Origin: Lates calcarifer
Lineage: Eukaryota > Chordata > Actinopteri > Centropomidae
Direction: 5' to 3'
Length of the DNA stretch: 64,000 bases
Assembly (NCBI RefSeq): GCF_001640805.2
Contig: NC_066853.1
Coordinates: forward strand, 21,103,242 to 21,167,241
The translations under genes and the position numbers were made by a program. Below the pieces are notes generated by a model. That model did not search any database and was not told the origin of the DNA. It saw nothing but the letters and a program-made list of their open reading frames with translations. Below are positions 48,691-61,022 of this stretch, in pieces; positions within the stretch are counted from its first letter, which is position 1; the number at the start of each line of letters is the position of its first letter.

Positions 48691-50714
48691 GAGAGACAGA
48701 AGAAGAAGGGATGGAAGAATGGAAAGATGGAGGGATGAAGGAGTGATGAGAGATGGAGAAAAGGGAGAGAAAGAGGAGAAGGAATGAGGGGGAAAGAGAA
48801 GACAGAGGGAGTGCTAACTCTCTAAGTTTGAATTCTCCACATCAAATTTTATAGTATCTAGCTGTGGAAGGTTTTTTTCTCTCTGGCATGTAAACATTTG
48901 AATTATTAAGTTAAAATCCTTCAGATTTACATTATGTCTAACTCTATTCATGGGGTTTTCAGTTTTTCAGCTCACAGGTGGCTATATTATATAAGACTAA
49001 TCTGAAGGCAAATAAGCAGCTCTGACATCTCAGGAGATTTTTGAGAGAACTTTTTACTGTCTGAGTGTTTAGCAGTAAAAACTGAATCATGTGGAGCCTG
49101 GGCCATTAATTATTAAACAAATGCATTTCAATTGCTGTTTATTGCATAAAGCCTCACCGACTGAAATATTTTCAGCTTTGTGTGGAATGAAAAAATGTCT
49201 CTGTCAACGTTTTACAGGACGTCGTTTGTTTTCTGCTCAGATTTTGGGTTTTGTAAAAGCAGAGTACAGACAGAAAGGACAAGCACCGGCGACTGCAGTG
49301 GACTGAAAGCTGTGTGTTAATACATCTGCATGTCAAGGTTAAACCCCAACAAACCACCACAACATGGGGCATGTGTGTGTGGGATTGTTTGTGCATGCAT
49401 GTGTGTGTGTGTCCTGTCACAGTTGTTAACAGTATGCTTGTTTCCTCGTTTGTTAAATGAGACGTTCTCTCAGATTTCCATGCTTCGGTGACCTCAGGAC
49501 CGTGTTAGCTTATCACTGCTACTTGTCTATGCAAAACACACACAAGCAGACACATATATGCACACACACCAATGCATACACATATTCACAGATACACAAA
49601 ATGACTCATACGCTTTGGTTGATGAAGCAAAGCAAAACATTTGTCCTCCTCGGCCTCTGTCTGTCTGCATCAAGGCTGTGAGAACAACAAGAGACAACAG
49701 GGCAACTTTATAGGGCAACTATCCTCAATCTGCCTGATTGCTTAGAAACACCTAATTTGGTCATTTTCACTGATTGTTTTTAAAGCCTGTGGTTGTTACT
49801 TTGTAGCCTGTAGTTGCATCTCTTGCATCCCAACATATTGACAATAAAAAAGGCAACAGTTTGGAACAACGTAGGCTTTATAAATGCTGTGTGGTGTTAA
49901 ATGAGCTAATAGAGGTCTGGTCAGTTCTTTATCAGTGGTTTATAGCACAAGAGAAAGAGCATGAGTTACAGGGATGATGTTGTAGTTATGGGGTAAAGAG
50001 TAGCAAGGTCACGGAGGTAGATGAAGACAGTACAGCTGCTTACAAGGGATTAAACTTTCTCATACAGGTGATGACAATCTGCAGTGCTGTCTTTTGAATT
50101 CTGAAAAATTTGCCAGAATGAGCAGGGCAAAAATGATTTGGCCAGCTGGATGAGGCTGTAAACCTCAGCAATCTAAAAGATTCATTAGCTGTAGTCTTTC
50201 ATGTCTCACCATAGCCTAACTGTCAGAGAAATCACTAAATACATTTGGTCTTTATTATTATAAAAAAAAGAGAGTTTGACAGTTTTGGCCTTCGTAAACC
50301 CTCAACAGTCAAACCCTGAACTGGTTCCAAGTTGTTCCCTCGATCAAATAACCCCACTCTGCTGCTGACATTGATTTGGGCTTATCTGCTAAGCCAGCAT
50401 CTCTGCTGAAGTCCACACTTCCCATCCTCGTTCCTTCACACCGTTTGCCTGAGTGTATTCATGAGCAGGAGATTGGCTTTGACCTTCGACCTCAGCCCAG
50501 CAGCTGCAGCAACAGGACGTTTTAGTCAGCAGCTGGATGGATGCCAAATCCTCCTCTTCTCCCCTCTGTGGAAAAGTTTCTCCCAACAGATATAAAGCTC
50601 CTCAAGGAGAAAAAATAAAACAAAAAGGGAGACACCAGAGATGAAAGAATGTTGAAAAAAAAGGAAAACTTCACAAAAAAAAAAACTTAAATCAGAACAG
50701 CTGAGGGAGAGGGG

Positions 50715-50945
50715 AAAAACAAACAGGAAAGAGCCGCCACTCTAGGAGCGATCGCTTGCATGCTGCCAACTGTCACATAATCATCTTTGTGGCGGCTCTG
50801 CAGAAAGGTGCTGGGAGCAGAGGATTGTGGGAAGGTAGGAGGCTGCGCGGCTCAGTCGGCCATTAAAGCAAGCCCGAACCAACAGCGTCAGCTAAATAAA
50901 ACCAGGATGATGATTTCACATTAAAGCGCCCTTCAGATTGGGTAC
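50715..50945. promoter_or_regulatory. Candidate conserved noncoding element with hairpin
   Basis: AGAGCCGCCAC (50730-50740) is exactly complementary to GTGGCGGCTCT (50789-50799), with a 48-nt loop that contains the palindrome AGCGATCGCT and TGCATGC. Further CpG-bearing unique sequence follows (GGCTGCGCGGCTCAGTCGGC, CATTAAAGC, AAAGCGCCC). CpG density is far above the intron average. It could be an enhancer, a structured RNA or an internal promoter. Confidence 0.35.

Positions 50946-50949
<4 letters not shown>

Positions 50950-50983
<34 letters not shown>
50950..50983. repeat. (GT)n microsatellite
   Basis: A GT run of 34 bp sits immediately after the CpG-retaining island. Confidence 0.96.
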
Positions 50984-50985
<2 letters not shown>

Positions 50986-52099
50986 AGTATGTGTTTGACC
51001 TTGTAAGAAGAGGCTTGGTTTATTGAACAGAGAAAAATAGAAAGAAATGAAAGATTGAAAATACACTAGAAGGCTGCAGCTGGAAAAAAATTTATATAAT
51101 GCACCTTATAATGCACCAGGTGAGGAAGGACACAAAGAGTATGTAGATTTTAAAAAGCTTGCAATGAACGGATGAAAGGTTTAAAACCCCTACAAAGCTG
51201 CAAAAATTAGATGGCAGGAGAGAAAAACGACAATGTGGAAAGAGAGAAACATGAGGGAAGAAAGCAGAGAATGGGCGGAGGAGGAGTGGAGGCGAACGGA
51301 GAACCTCATTAGCAGAGAATCAGTTGGATATAAAGATGGTAGATGTGATCGTTAGTGCCAGGAGGGATCAGACATCGCTGTACGCCACTGTTTATCCTCC
51401 CACTTCTACACCAACACTCTGTGCGTGTGTGCGTGTGCATGAAAGAGAGAATATTTCAGTACAGAGTGCAGGGGATGAAAGGGTTCATGGGTAAAATCTT
51501 TTCGCTCCCTCCCTCGCTCTCTTGCTGCTTGTCACTTACTTCTTTTTATCACTCGTCTCCATTTTTACCCCCCACCGCCCACTCATCTCTTTACCGACAA
51601 AAACAACCATTCTGAAAATGTCGCCACTTGAAAAAAAAAAAACAACAACAAAAAAACGTGCCAGAACATTTTCAGATACAAAAATTAGACTTCCAAATGA
51701 AATTTAAGGCACTGACAGACAGTAAGGAGTGATGTTTTTGTTGGTACACTGTTTGCAAACCTTTTACAGCTGAAACTGATGTCCTGCTGTAATCTCAGAA
51801 TAGAGATCAAGGTGAAAAGAGTAATAACTGTATAAATGAATCCATCTGTTGAAGGCTTTTATCCAAACTGCACCAAAAATGAGAACACTGGTTCACATAT
51901 TTTGTAGCAAATAGTGTGAATGTTCATCATCCATTCAGAGGGAGGGAGGTCAAAAAGGTGTGTTTTAAACGAGTCATCAGCAGTCAACCAGCACACTAGT
52001 GGGTGCTACAGTGTTGGCATGGAAAAACTGGAGTGAGTGATACACCAAGATTGAACATTTGTGGTCTGATTTGTTTGTCAGTTGTTTAGATACCTTAAA

Positions 52100-52190
52100 A
52101 ATGTGCAGATTTTTAATGAAGTTTGGTGGAAAGGTAGGCCAGGCAACAGGTGAGGAGTTTTTGTTGTAGATCCAAAAGCCAGAGACATAA
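52100..52190. repeat. Possible diverged teleost repeat
   Basis: AATGAAGTTTGGTGGAAAGG and, later, TAGATCCAAAAGCC resemble a dispersed fish repeat. An oppositely oriented 'gtggatctggaccaaaa' lies at about 52444. The assignment is weak. Confidence 0.25.
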
Positions 52191-53194
52191 AACTCAGTTT
52201 AAAGAATTAATCATTTCTAACTTATAATATCCCCCTCAGGTCTCTCTTTGAATCCACAGCACTCTGTATATGCATGAAGTATGCATATGCTGCGCTCATT
52301 GTCACTACATACTTTCCTAAATATCATGCAATGGAGGCAGATTGAGAAGTTGAAAAAAGAAAACGTCTTAACATTGTGAATTAGGGCATTTTCGAACACT
52401 TTCACCACCTTTCCATAAACTTCAATAAATGTCTGTATTTTGCTGTGGATCTGGACCAAAACACATTATAATTTCAAAACATTTTTGGTCTTTAAAATAA
52501 TAGCTGTAGAGGACTCTGAGAGTTTTCAGGGCAGGGCAATGATTCAGTATTATTAGTAAACTTTCAGTGACATTGTATTATTGCTTTGCAAAATTTCACA
52601 TTCCAAACAAATGAATGACATCAGTTATTAAAGACAAATTCAATCAGTTTGGTCTCATGTAATGCATAGCAGTGGGTTGAATATCAATTTGAATACATAC
52701 ATTAAATATGATATGATTATATAAACCAATATAAGAAAAACATTCTTATTAACATTGTAATAATGATTTCAACCATATCATCCAGTGGTTTCTGGTAGCC
52801 AGTCCTCGGAGCTCCAGGAAATGGAATCGCTAAGCCCCAGCAGCATTCACACTTTGTTAGCACTTTGCTCTTCTCATCAATCTACACAGGACAGCAGATT
52901 GTAGCAGAGTCTCTGATAGCAGCAGGACATAAACAGATGCATTGAAGCAGCCTGGCTGCATACGTGCCTCACAGTAACAACCCACCAATCAATAGAAATG
53001 GTCTACAAACTTCCACTTGTTCTGAGAGAATAGACAAATGAACAAAAGCAAAAAAAATCACACCTGTTAATCCCACAGAGAGACACAGAAACAACTCACA
53101 AATAAACACTCACAGGGGAAAGATAATTCTCTAATATTCAACTGGAAGCAGTGAGGGGTGGATACATGATGCAGGTTTGAACTCGCTGGTATTA

Positions 53195-53350
53195 TCGGCT
53201 ACCTCCTAATTTTCTATTTCTATGTAAATTCATCTAGCGCCTCACAGAATGCTGTGGCGCAGAGTGAACCATGGAATGTGGTGTGGCAACAAACCGCTGC
53301 ATCAAGGCTGCCGCCACGCAGATGTTATTCGGCTTAAAACTGCAGCAAAT
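53195..53350. promoter_or_regulatory. Candidate conserved noncoding element
   Basis: Unique sequence has repeated CpGs: ATCGGCTACC, TAGCGCCTC, GTGGCGCAGAG, AACCGCTGC, GCTGCCGCCACGCAG, TATTCGGC. It ends at GGAGG-rich low-complexity DNA. The 64-residue open frame through it lacks any recognisable domain, so regulatory DNA is the likelier reading. Confidence 0.28.
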
Positions 53351-55142
53351 AGGAGGAGGGGGGAGGGGGGAGATAAAGCAGAGGGTGAGATGGGGAAGGT
53401 AATTGGAATGGCCTTCACATTTTTCTATTGTAAGTTGAATTGATCCCTCTCACTTTAGATTTTTCTTTTTCCTTTTCTTCTTTTCTTCTCTCTTTATTTC
53501 TCTCTGCATGGAAAAACGGAAAACAAAAAGTGGTGCATCACATCCTCTTTTCTCTCAGTTTGTTAAGTCAATCACCCCCACCTCCACCACCCCTCTCCGT
53601 CTCTCTCATTTTATCGTCCTCTTTTCTTTATCAAGGCCAAGTCTTTTTATCTCTTCAGCCCTCCCTCCTCCTGTTTTTCCAGCCCACACTGTCTTTCTGC
53701 TCTCAATATGAATATTTGTCGTTAAGACAGACAGCAGATAGCTGTGGTAGCTTGAAGTAGAGGGTAGAATCAATGCTAGGGGAAAGCATTCGTACACACA
53801 AACACATTTATTTGCTAGGCGGCTAATGTGTATCAGAAGTCGATAACATTTCCTCAAGGTGTCCTTGTTTGTGAAAGACAACATTGCAAAAACAATTTTT
53901 ATCATCTTGTTTGCACGAAGTAACTGATTTAATTGCAACAAGTTGCAGCAAAAGCCCCCCCTCCCAAATGCTGCATCTCAAACATTCTTCAGGTCTGTTT
54001 CCATTCAGCAAAGTGAGACTTTCATTGTGCATGGAGGTCAGTGCTGCAGCACTGTGATGCGTCACCCACTGCCTACGTCAACGGAGCAACAGTGAGCCCT
54101 TCACACACCAGGTTTTTTCAGACCTCAGACCAGACCTGCAGACATCAGATCTGTTTGTATGTTATCTAATGGAAAAGGGAAATATAGATATTAGGGTTCA
54201 GCTTCAGTGAGCTGTTAAAGGGCAAAACAGCAGCTTCATGGCTTGAGTCAGGTTTCGTGCAAATCTTTTCACGACACTAATCTGACAATGAGCCCTCTCT
54301 CCCTTGGAATGAAAGCTCCCTGCTGATTACCGACTGCTTTACTGAGAGAAATAGTAATCATGGTACTTATGTAAACTCAAACAAATAACTGTTTTCTTTC
54401 AGTTGACACTAAATTGTGTTAAATCTATCACTTTAAACTGGGAAAGCAAAGGAAAGTAAAGTACTGTCATGTACCACAGGTATGTGTGCAGCTATGATAA
54501 TATTCAGAATGTATTTTGGAAATGAAAAGTATCAGTTTTCAATATTTTTGTTTAAAGTCATGTAGAGAGCCCTCATTGGACAGCTGAGCACAGTGTCATT
54601 AACAACTTGTTAATCAATCAGTTAAATGGTTCGTTATCTTTTGGTCAAGAAAAAAAAGTTTTCCAGCTTCTCAAATGTGAGGATTTGCAGCTTTTATGGG
54701 TTTTATATTATTCTTCCATATTATTCTAAATGTAACGCAATCCATTTTAAACTGCTGGTAAAATAAAACTAGATTTATTTATTTATTCATTCATGTTTAC
54801 TATTTCCTACCATTTAATAGACTAAACATTTAACAGAAGAATTGTAAGAATAATGCACAGTTTAGAGCATCGTTATTTCATTAGTTCATCATTAGCTGCA
54901 TTCCAGTTGCATGCCTGGTGTAAATGTTGCATCAAAATCACTTTACATTTAATGGCCTCCCATAAATAAGCAGTGTAACATGGATCAGTTCTCCAGTAAC
55001 TGTAAAAAAAAATTAACCTGCTAAAGTGCATCTTGTTCGTTCATTGACCTGTGGTTATTCTGTAAAAGAATAAGAATAGTAATACACAATTTATACATGC
55101 AGATATGTGAAATGAAATATACTGTGCTGTGTTTGGGCATGG

Positions 55143-55173
55143 TGCGTGCGTGTGTGTGTGTGTGTGTGTGTGT
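55143..55173. repeat. (TG)n microsatellite
   Basis: TG dinucleotides of 31 bp, with CT-rich DNA following at 55285-55410. Confidence 0.95.
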
Positions 55174-56257
55174 CATTGCCTCACTCCCTTTCACTACCCT
55201 TTGAATGCTGGAGCTGTGTTTCCATGGCAACACTGACCCCTGGGAGTCAATGTTATTTTTTTCACACAAGTAGCCTCTTTAGAATTCCTCCCTCTCTCTC
55301 TCTCTCTCATCCATCCTTCCCTCCCACTCTGTTTACCTCTCTCTACCTCTTTGTCTCCTGTTCTCTCACCTGCTCGCACTTTATCCCTTTCTCCTTTTTT
55401 CACTTTCTGTTATGTACCAAAGACATTTTTTTTAACAGTCTTTATTCGTTATGTGCTTGGGTGGTGGTCGTTGATCTTATATGTCTGTCTCAGCTCTTTC
55501 TCCTTTAGGAAATCATTACACTGCTGACACACACACACATATGTGAATACACACATGGTACATCAGGAACTCTCTCCTTCTCGCGCTCTCTGTATTCAAG
55601 CATGGTTCAGACTCTCTGCGTCTTTGCCTTTTTATCTCCCGTCCTTCTCAAGTACACCTCTGAAAAGCAGTTCCTGACAAAGTCCCTTTCAGCGTTGACC
55701 TTGCCTATGAAGTTTACTCTTGAGCTGAACGATGTGTCCACTGTGTTACCGAGTTTTAAGTGATGAAAGAACAATCTTTCATCAGCAAGCTCCATCACAA
55801 ATCTGTTCTTCATTTCGTCACTGGACTTTGTATTTTCAGTTCAACAGGGGTTGTTGCCATGCATCTTTAATTGTAACATCCCAGGTATGACATTGTCTTT
55901 TTAGACAATATACACAGTGCATAAAACATTAGGCAAAGTTCTTCATAACACTGATTGTACATCCCCGTAGCAAGTCTTACTTTACCCTGCCTCCGCTCTT
56001 TCTCTACATCTTCCCTTCATTACCTTAGTGGAGTTAATTGTGAAGCCAATAAAGGAACACATCTCTCTTTTATATTTTTACGTTCAGATAATCTCATGTG
56101 TTGTGTGTCATGTGTTATATTTTGTGCACTCACTGGAGTACCGACTAGAGCAGATTTTCTATGATTATGACAAAACTTCTGTCACAGAGCAATAACCTAT
56201 GTTTTTTTTTTCTCTTTATTTCCTCTGTTTTTCCAACCTCCCTGCTCCTCTCAACAG

Positions 56258-57280
56258 GCCAAGCTAATCGTCCCCAACAGCACAGCAGGGTTGATCATTG
56301 GTAAAGGTGGAGCTACAGTCAAGGCCGTGATGGAGCAGTCCGGGGCGTGGGTCCAGCTGTCCCAAAAGCCAGAGGGCATCAACCTGCAGGAGCGTGTGGT
56401 CACCATCAGCGGGGAGCCTGAGCAGAATCGCAAAGCTGTGGAGATCATCGTCCAGAAGATCCAGGAGGACCCACAGAGTTCCTCCTGCCTCAACATTTCC
56501 TACTCCAACATCACAGGGCCAGTCGCCAACTCCAACCCCACTGGCTCCCCATACGCTAACTCGACCGAGGTCATGCCAGCTGCGGCAGCCGCTGCAGCAG
56601 CCACAGCCTCCTCTCTGCTCGGCCAGGCGGGCCTGGCAGGAGTTGGGGCCTTCCCAACCACCATGTCCAGCCTCTCAGGCAACGATTTGTTGGCCATCAC
56701 CTCAGCCCTCAACACTCTGGCCAGCTACGGTTACAACACCAATTCCTTGGGCCTGGGGCTGAACCCGGCTGCAGCCTCAGGAGTGTTAGCCGCTGTAGCA
56801 GCTAATGCTAACCCAGCTGCCGCCGCCGCAGCTAATTTGCTAGCATCCTACGCCAGCGATGCATCCACCAGCGCCGCTCACCCTGCAGCCGGTCTCGGAG
56901 GCTTCTCACTGGGATCCCTGGCCGCCGCTACAGGTGCCACCAATGGCTACTTAAGCGCTGCATCACCACTAGTGGCGTCATCTCTACTGGCCACGGAGAA
57001 GCTAGCAGAGGGAGCAAAGGAAGTGGTCGAGATCGCCGTGCCAGAAAACTTGGTGGGAGCCATCCTGGGGAAAGGAGGGAAGACGCTAGTGGAGTACCAG
57101 GAGCTGACCGGTGCCAGGATCCAGATCTCCAAGAAAGGCGAGTTCATCCCTGGAACTCGGAACAGGAAGGTGACCATCACAGGTTCCCAGGCTGCCACAC
57201 AGGCTGCACAGTACCTGATCAGCCAGCGAATCACCTACGAGCAGGGGGTACGCGCCACCAACCCACAGAAGGTGGGCTAA
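56258..57280 (+). CDS. nova2: NOVA2 terminal coding exon: KH2, Ala-rich linker, KH3, stop
   Basis: 340 codons plus TAA at 57278-57280. The exon opens [12 protein letters not shown], then [10 protein letters not shown]2 with its GKGG loop, extending to about NISYSN at 56500. A long Ala/Ser/Leu-rich linker (about 56520-57010) follows, with an eight-alanine run written in mixed codons. It contains [20 protein letters not shown], characteristic of NOVA2. KH3 (about 57010-57240) carries ILGKGGKT and [11 protein letters not shown] and ends [14 protein letters not shown], the standard NOVA C-terminus. KH3 is the best-studied RNA-gripping domain of NOVA, bound to a UCAY stem-loop. The acceptor is strong. 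The exon is GC-rich relative to the introns. With the two upstream exons the protein has 443 complete residues here; human NOVA2 is about 492, partly because its linker is longer. Confidence 0.97.
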   Translation, partial: AKLIVPNSTAGLIIGKGGATVKAVMEQSGAWVQLSQKPEGINLQERVVTISGEPEQNRKAVEIIVQKIQEDPQSSSCLNISYSNITGPVANSNPTGSPYANSTEVMPAAAAAAAATASSLLGQAGLAGVGAFPTTMSSLSGNDLLAITSALNTLASYGYNTNSLGLGLNPAAASGVLAAVAANANPAAAAAANLLASYASDASTSAAHPAAGLGGFSLGSLAAATGATNGYLSAASPLVASSLLATEKLAEGAKEVVEIAVPENLVGAILGKGGKTLVEYQELTGARIQISKKGEFIPGTRNRKVTITGSQAATQAAQYLISQRITYEQGVRATNPQKVG

Positions 57281-57779
57281 ATCTGACAGCCAATGAGAAA
57301 CGAGGAGGAAAAGAGGAAAAAAAAAGAATGGGGGCTTGGGGGAGGAGTATAAAAAAAAAGTGAGAGTGAGAATGGAAAAAGGAGAGGAGATCAAGAATGT
57401 CGGAAGGAATCGTCCGCGCCGTTTTCTTCTGCGTGTTTTCAGTATTCTCTATTAAAAAAAAGTTTTTGACGCGAAGCAAAAATGTGCTGAGAAGACGAGG
57501 AGGGAGAGGAGCGAGTTATCACGCTGAAAAACCAAGAAAAAAAATGTGTAAAATGTAAATAAGGTTTTATTACTTAACGTCTTGACCTTTCGGGATTTTT
57601 TATTGTTTTGTTTTATTGTTTTTTGTTTTGTTTTGTTTAGTAAATTAAGCTGTCTGTTTGTTCGTTTGTGTATTGTGTGGACAAAGCTGAATGCCATGTA
57701 GACAGGCCGACTGCCTGAGAGGCTACAGGAAGAGGGGGGAGGGAGGGAAGGGCAGGGGCGTGGAGAGGGTGAGGGTTGG

Positions 57780-58350
57780 CGTTTACAGGGTACAACCCTC
57801 CACCCCAACTCACCCAACCCAAAATCCCTTATGGAAAGAACCCTTACCCTCCCCTCCCCCTGCAGCCCACACCCATCACCCTCCTGTAGGGTTTTTGTTT
57901 TTCTTCTAGTTTTGATTTGCCCCCAAACCCCTCTCCCTGCCTCCCCCAAAGCCCCTCTCACTACTTGCCCCCATGCCCTGCCCCTCCCCCCCTTTTACAG
58001 GGGTTTTATAATGAGCAAGACTGCAAACTTCAGCCTGGTGTGTGAGAGAGAAGAAACATCCTTGGACCCCCCTCCCCCCCACAACCCTTTTTTATTCTCT
58101 CCCCCACCTATGATCTCACCTCCCTCCTCCTCCCCCATTTCTGGGATATAAAGGACGGGTGAGGTGAAACTGGGGAGGGGTGTGGGGGGAGAGAATCAGC
58201 TGGGTGTTTCTTCATTCTCACACGCTCCCCCCCTCCCCCACCACGCCCTCCCCTTATACCCTCTGATGTATCCTACAAGCAGTGCAGCGCCGCAGGGGTG
58301 TTGCGGCAGGTAGCGCCCCCCCACCCCCACCCCCCACTCCCCTCCCATAG
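57780..58350 (+). promoter_or_regulatory. nova2: C-rich segment of the 3' UTR
   Basis: Many runs of three to eight C occur on the transcript strand (CCCCTCCCCC, GGACCCCCCTCCCCCCC, GCGCCCCCCCACCCCCACC). Poly(C)-binding proteins and hnRNP K, themselves KH proteins, recognise such runs and often affect stability or translation. The opposite strand could form G-quadruplexes. Confidence 0.45.
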
Positions 58351-58488
58351 GCTCTAGTGTTTGAGATAGAATGCCGAGGCGCACGCTGATGACCTCACGT
58401 AGTGCGAAACCTAGAAACGACGAGAGTGATACTGTGCAAGCTGCGGCAAACACACAGGATCTATGGCAGTTTTTGCAGTCTGCTGTGA

Positions 58489-58568
58489 TCATTCTATTAA
58501 TGATATTGTCATGATTATTACAATAGGAATCATTACCATCGTCATTATTTATTAATGAGTTCACCCAT
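58489..58568 (+). promoter_or_regulatory. nova2: YCAY cluster in the 3' UTR (candidate NOVA autoregulatory site)
   Basis: Seven YCAY tetramers fall in 80 nt: 58489, 58509, 58530, 58536, 58542, 58561 and 58565. About one would be expected with even base use. The surrounding AT-rich sequence is not a simple repeat. NOVA proteins bind such clusters and also influence 3'-end choice. Confidence 0.45.
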
Positions 58569-61016
58569 ATAAAGCTCAGTTGTTTCTTTTTTTAAAATCT
58601 GTGAATTCAGGTTGACATGAATGTAAATGAGACTATTTTTGATTTGAATCTTTTGTTTTAATTTAAATGGATTGAAGATGAATAGTAATGTCACATAGTG
58701 TAATATATGTCTTATTTAAGTCCAGTAAGAAAGCCGCCCCAGGCATAAAGATCATTACAGTGAAGGATCACTTTATATATCCAGTCAAAGAGCAGAACAG
58801 GGAACATGCACACTCACACACACATGCACTCATGTACACACTGAAACAAAACACTATGATGCCATATTTGGTGCTAGAAAAGGGAATTCACCATATCTAT
58901 GATGCAGACTGCAGTGAGACCTCTAGATTAGCAAGAAAATATCTGTAAACCACTCACACCACAGGCTGCAGTGCAGCGTTTTAGCAGCTATATTAACCTT
59001 AAACGCCTGGTTATCATGCTTGGCTATCCTAGCTCATGCTCCAAAATATCCCAGCTGTGTTATATCTGTAGTAAAATGCCAGTTACAATTTGCCTACAAT
59101 ATAAAATTGTAACAGAAATGAATAATTGAGTTGATCTGAGTCTAAATCTCAGATGAACTGCTGCTGCTCAGCCTGTGGTCTTCCAAACCCTTTAGATGAA
59201 CCCGAACCACAGACTAGATCAAGCAAAAGCACTTAAGACTCACAACGTACTACTGAGAAATGCAAACATGGAGTAAGAGGAAACACTGAAACATGACAAG
59301 GGAACGTCGTTTGTCTGGGGTCCACTGCTGAATCTGCGAGCCTCGATTGCAGATGTGCTATTGTAAGGTGGCGTGGAAATCAGTAAAAGAGATAAATAGC
59401 CTCACTGATCTTTGCCCTTATCAAGCAACCGTGCAACTGCCGATGAGGTAAAGGGCAGAGAGAAAATTCCAACTTACGTCCAGGGAGTTGAGCTTGTTTC
59501 TGCCTCTGGCAAACTGCAGGTCTCCCATGGCAACAGGTTTTCTGCCCACTGTAGACCCAGGAGGCTGCTGAAGATGCTGTTGTTTCTTTTGTTGTTAATT
59601 TTTTTGTTTGTGTTGTGTTATTTTTTTACAATCGGAGTACACTGAATTTTTGTCTTAATGCACTGTGAAGCGAGGGAGCGGTTCTCTCGGCCTATGAGGT
59701 CAGGGATGTGTGCTGTAGATGGCATCGTGACTGGATGGTTTTTGTATGGCAGGGAAAAAAAAAAAACACATATATGAAATATATGTAGAATGCATATGAA
59801 GAACTTCACCAGAAATGCACGTCATATCTGAATACTGAAGGAGGAGAAAGAGACTAGGTCGATGAAGAGGATCAATCAATTGAGGTCAAGAGTTGAGATC
59901 AACTAGATTCTACTTACCTTTTGTCTTGGAAAAGTGTTTTGTAATTAGAGGGCGGGACGCTGGGGGAGTGTTAGGTGTCCAGTAGCAGATTAAAGAGACT
60001 GGAACAAATTCTAAATTCACTTTTCTATCGCAGCTGTGTCTTTTTCATAATCAGTTGAAATTGATAATGTATTGCACATCCAATGGGCAAATCCCTGGAG
60101 AGATATTTAAGTTCAACAGGAATTAAAGTGTGACGGAATGTAAAATGTCAAAACAATAAGGAGGGGGGTGCATTTGATTTATTGACCTAAACAGCCTGGT
60201 GAGGGGAGGGAACTCCTCTAAGATAAAAAAAAACAACAACAACAACAACATACTTTTTGATTCTTTTGAAACCAATCCGACTCAAAATCCTCCACTGTGC
60301 TATCGAATGTGTCTCTCTGTTGGAGCGCCAGTGAGGGTTTATCTCCACAGCTTGGTAAGGAGGCTTCTTTACTCCCATCTAACACCATCCACACCCTCCT
60401 CACCCTCCCTCACACCCGTCCTCAGTCCTCCAGTGCACTCCCATCCTGACACCCCCTCTCCTCCTACCACATCGCTCCATGGGTGACTATGTCTGGTGTA
60501 ACGATCAATGCATGTCTGCTGCTTGCCCTGACAAATGCCACAGATTGAGTCTCTCTTCTCTTTGCCTCCTCGGGCAGCTGAGGCTCGGAGATGTCCTGAT
60601 GCACCACCATCAGAGAACGACCACACCTGCAGAGGAAGTCATAGTTTAGGCTGGCAGGGCACAGTGCACAAACACTCTGTGTAGTTTGGATCAGTGCATT
60701 TTATTTCATGACACTAAAGAGGAACATTGTTAATTTGGAATACCTTGTTGCACAAACATGAAACACACACATATCATGAGGGAATATTTTGTCATTGATG
60801 GGGTTTGACTGGATTTTTGTTTGACATTTTGTGGCAAAAACCTCATAAAGACCATACGAAGGTAGTGTGCTTTTGTTCCACTGTAGACCTGTGCTGTGTT
60901 GTATGCATTTAGTGAGTGATTTCCTATTTATCTAGTGCATGTTATGTCAGGTTTGGGCAAGTAGACTACTGCTTGATTTATCATTTATCAAGCAAAAATG
61001 GCAAAGAATTTATAAT

Positions 61017-61022
61017 AATAAA
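61017..61022 (+). other. nova2: Candidate polyadenylation signal AATAAA
   Basis: AATAAA is followed within 10-25 nt by a G/T-rich stretch (ATGTTTGGGTTTTCGG). It is the only exact AATAAA I noticed between the stop codon and the end of the window. ATTAAA variants at about 59989, 60122, 61082 and 61426 are alternatives. Confidence 0.45.

Larger units (their letters stand above)
39118..56257 (+). other. nova2: Intron 3 (17.1 kb) between the KH1 linker and KH2 exons
   Basis: It begins GTCAGT and ends in a strong acceptor: about 50 bp of C/T (56200-56250), then TCAACAG. It carries fewer microsatellites than intron 2 but more recognisable dispersed repeats (41570-41720, 41860-41945, 45118-45455, 52100-52190). 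I looked for a counterpart of the extra cassette exon that NOVA1 has at this position (Ser/Thr/Pro-rich, before KH2) and did not recognise one. Smaller repeats: CT at 39825-39849, CA at 40919-40950, GA at 43251-43273, TG at 48542-48570. Little of note lies in 42000-42660, 43570-44100, 46150-47580, 48850-50350, 51060-52000 and 53960-55100. Confidence 0.9.

Noticed and set aside
39118..56257. Search for the NOVA1-type cassette exon before KH2
   Set aside because: No Ser/Thr/Pro-rich frame of about 24 codons flanked by splice sites was recognised. NOVA2 normally joins these exons directly.
56394..56762. 122-residue frame overlapping the terminal exon
   Set aside because: It is an out-of-frame shadow of the KH2/Ala-linker coding sequence, open because the true frame is GC-rich.
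57452..57961. 169-residue minus-strand open frame in the 3' UTR
   Set aside because: Low-complexity product from the C-rich and T-rich UTR, with no domain and no matching splice sites.
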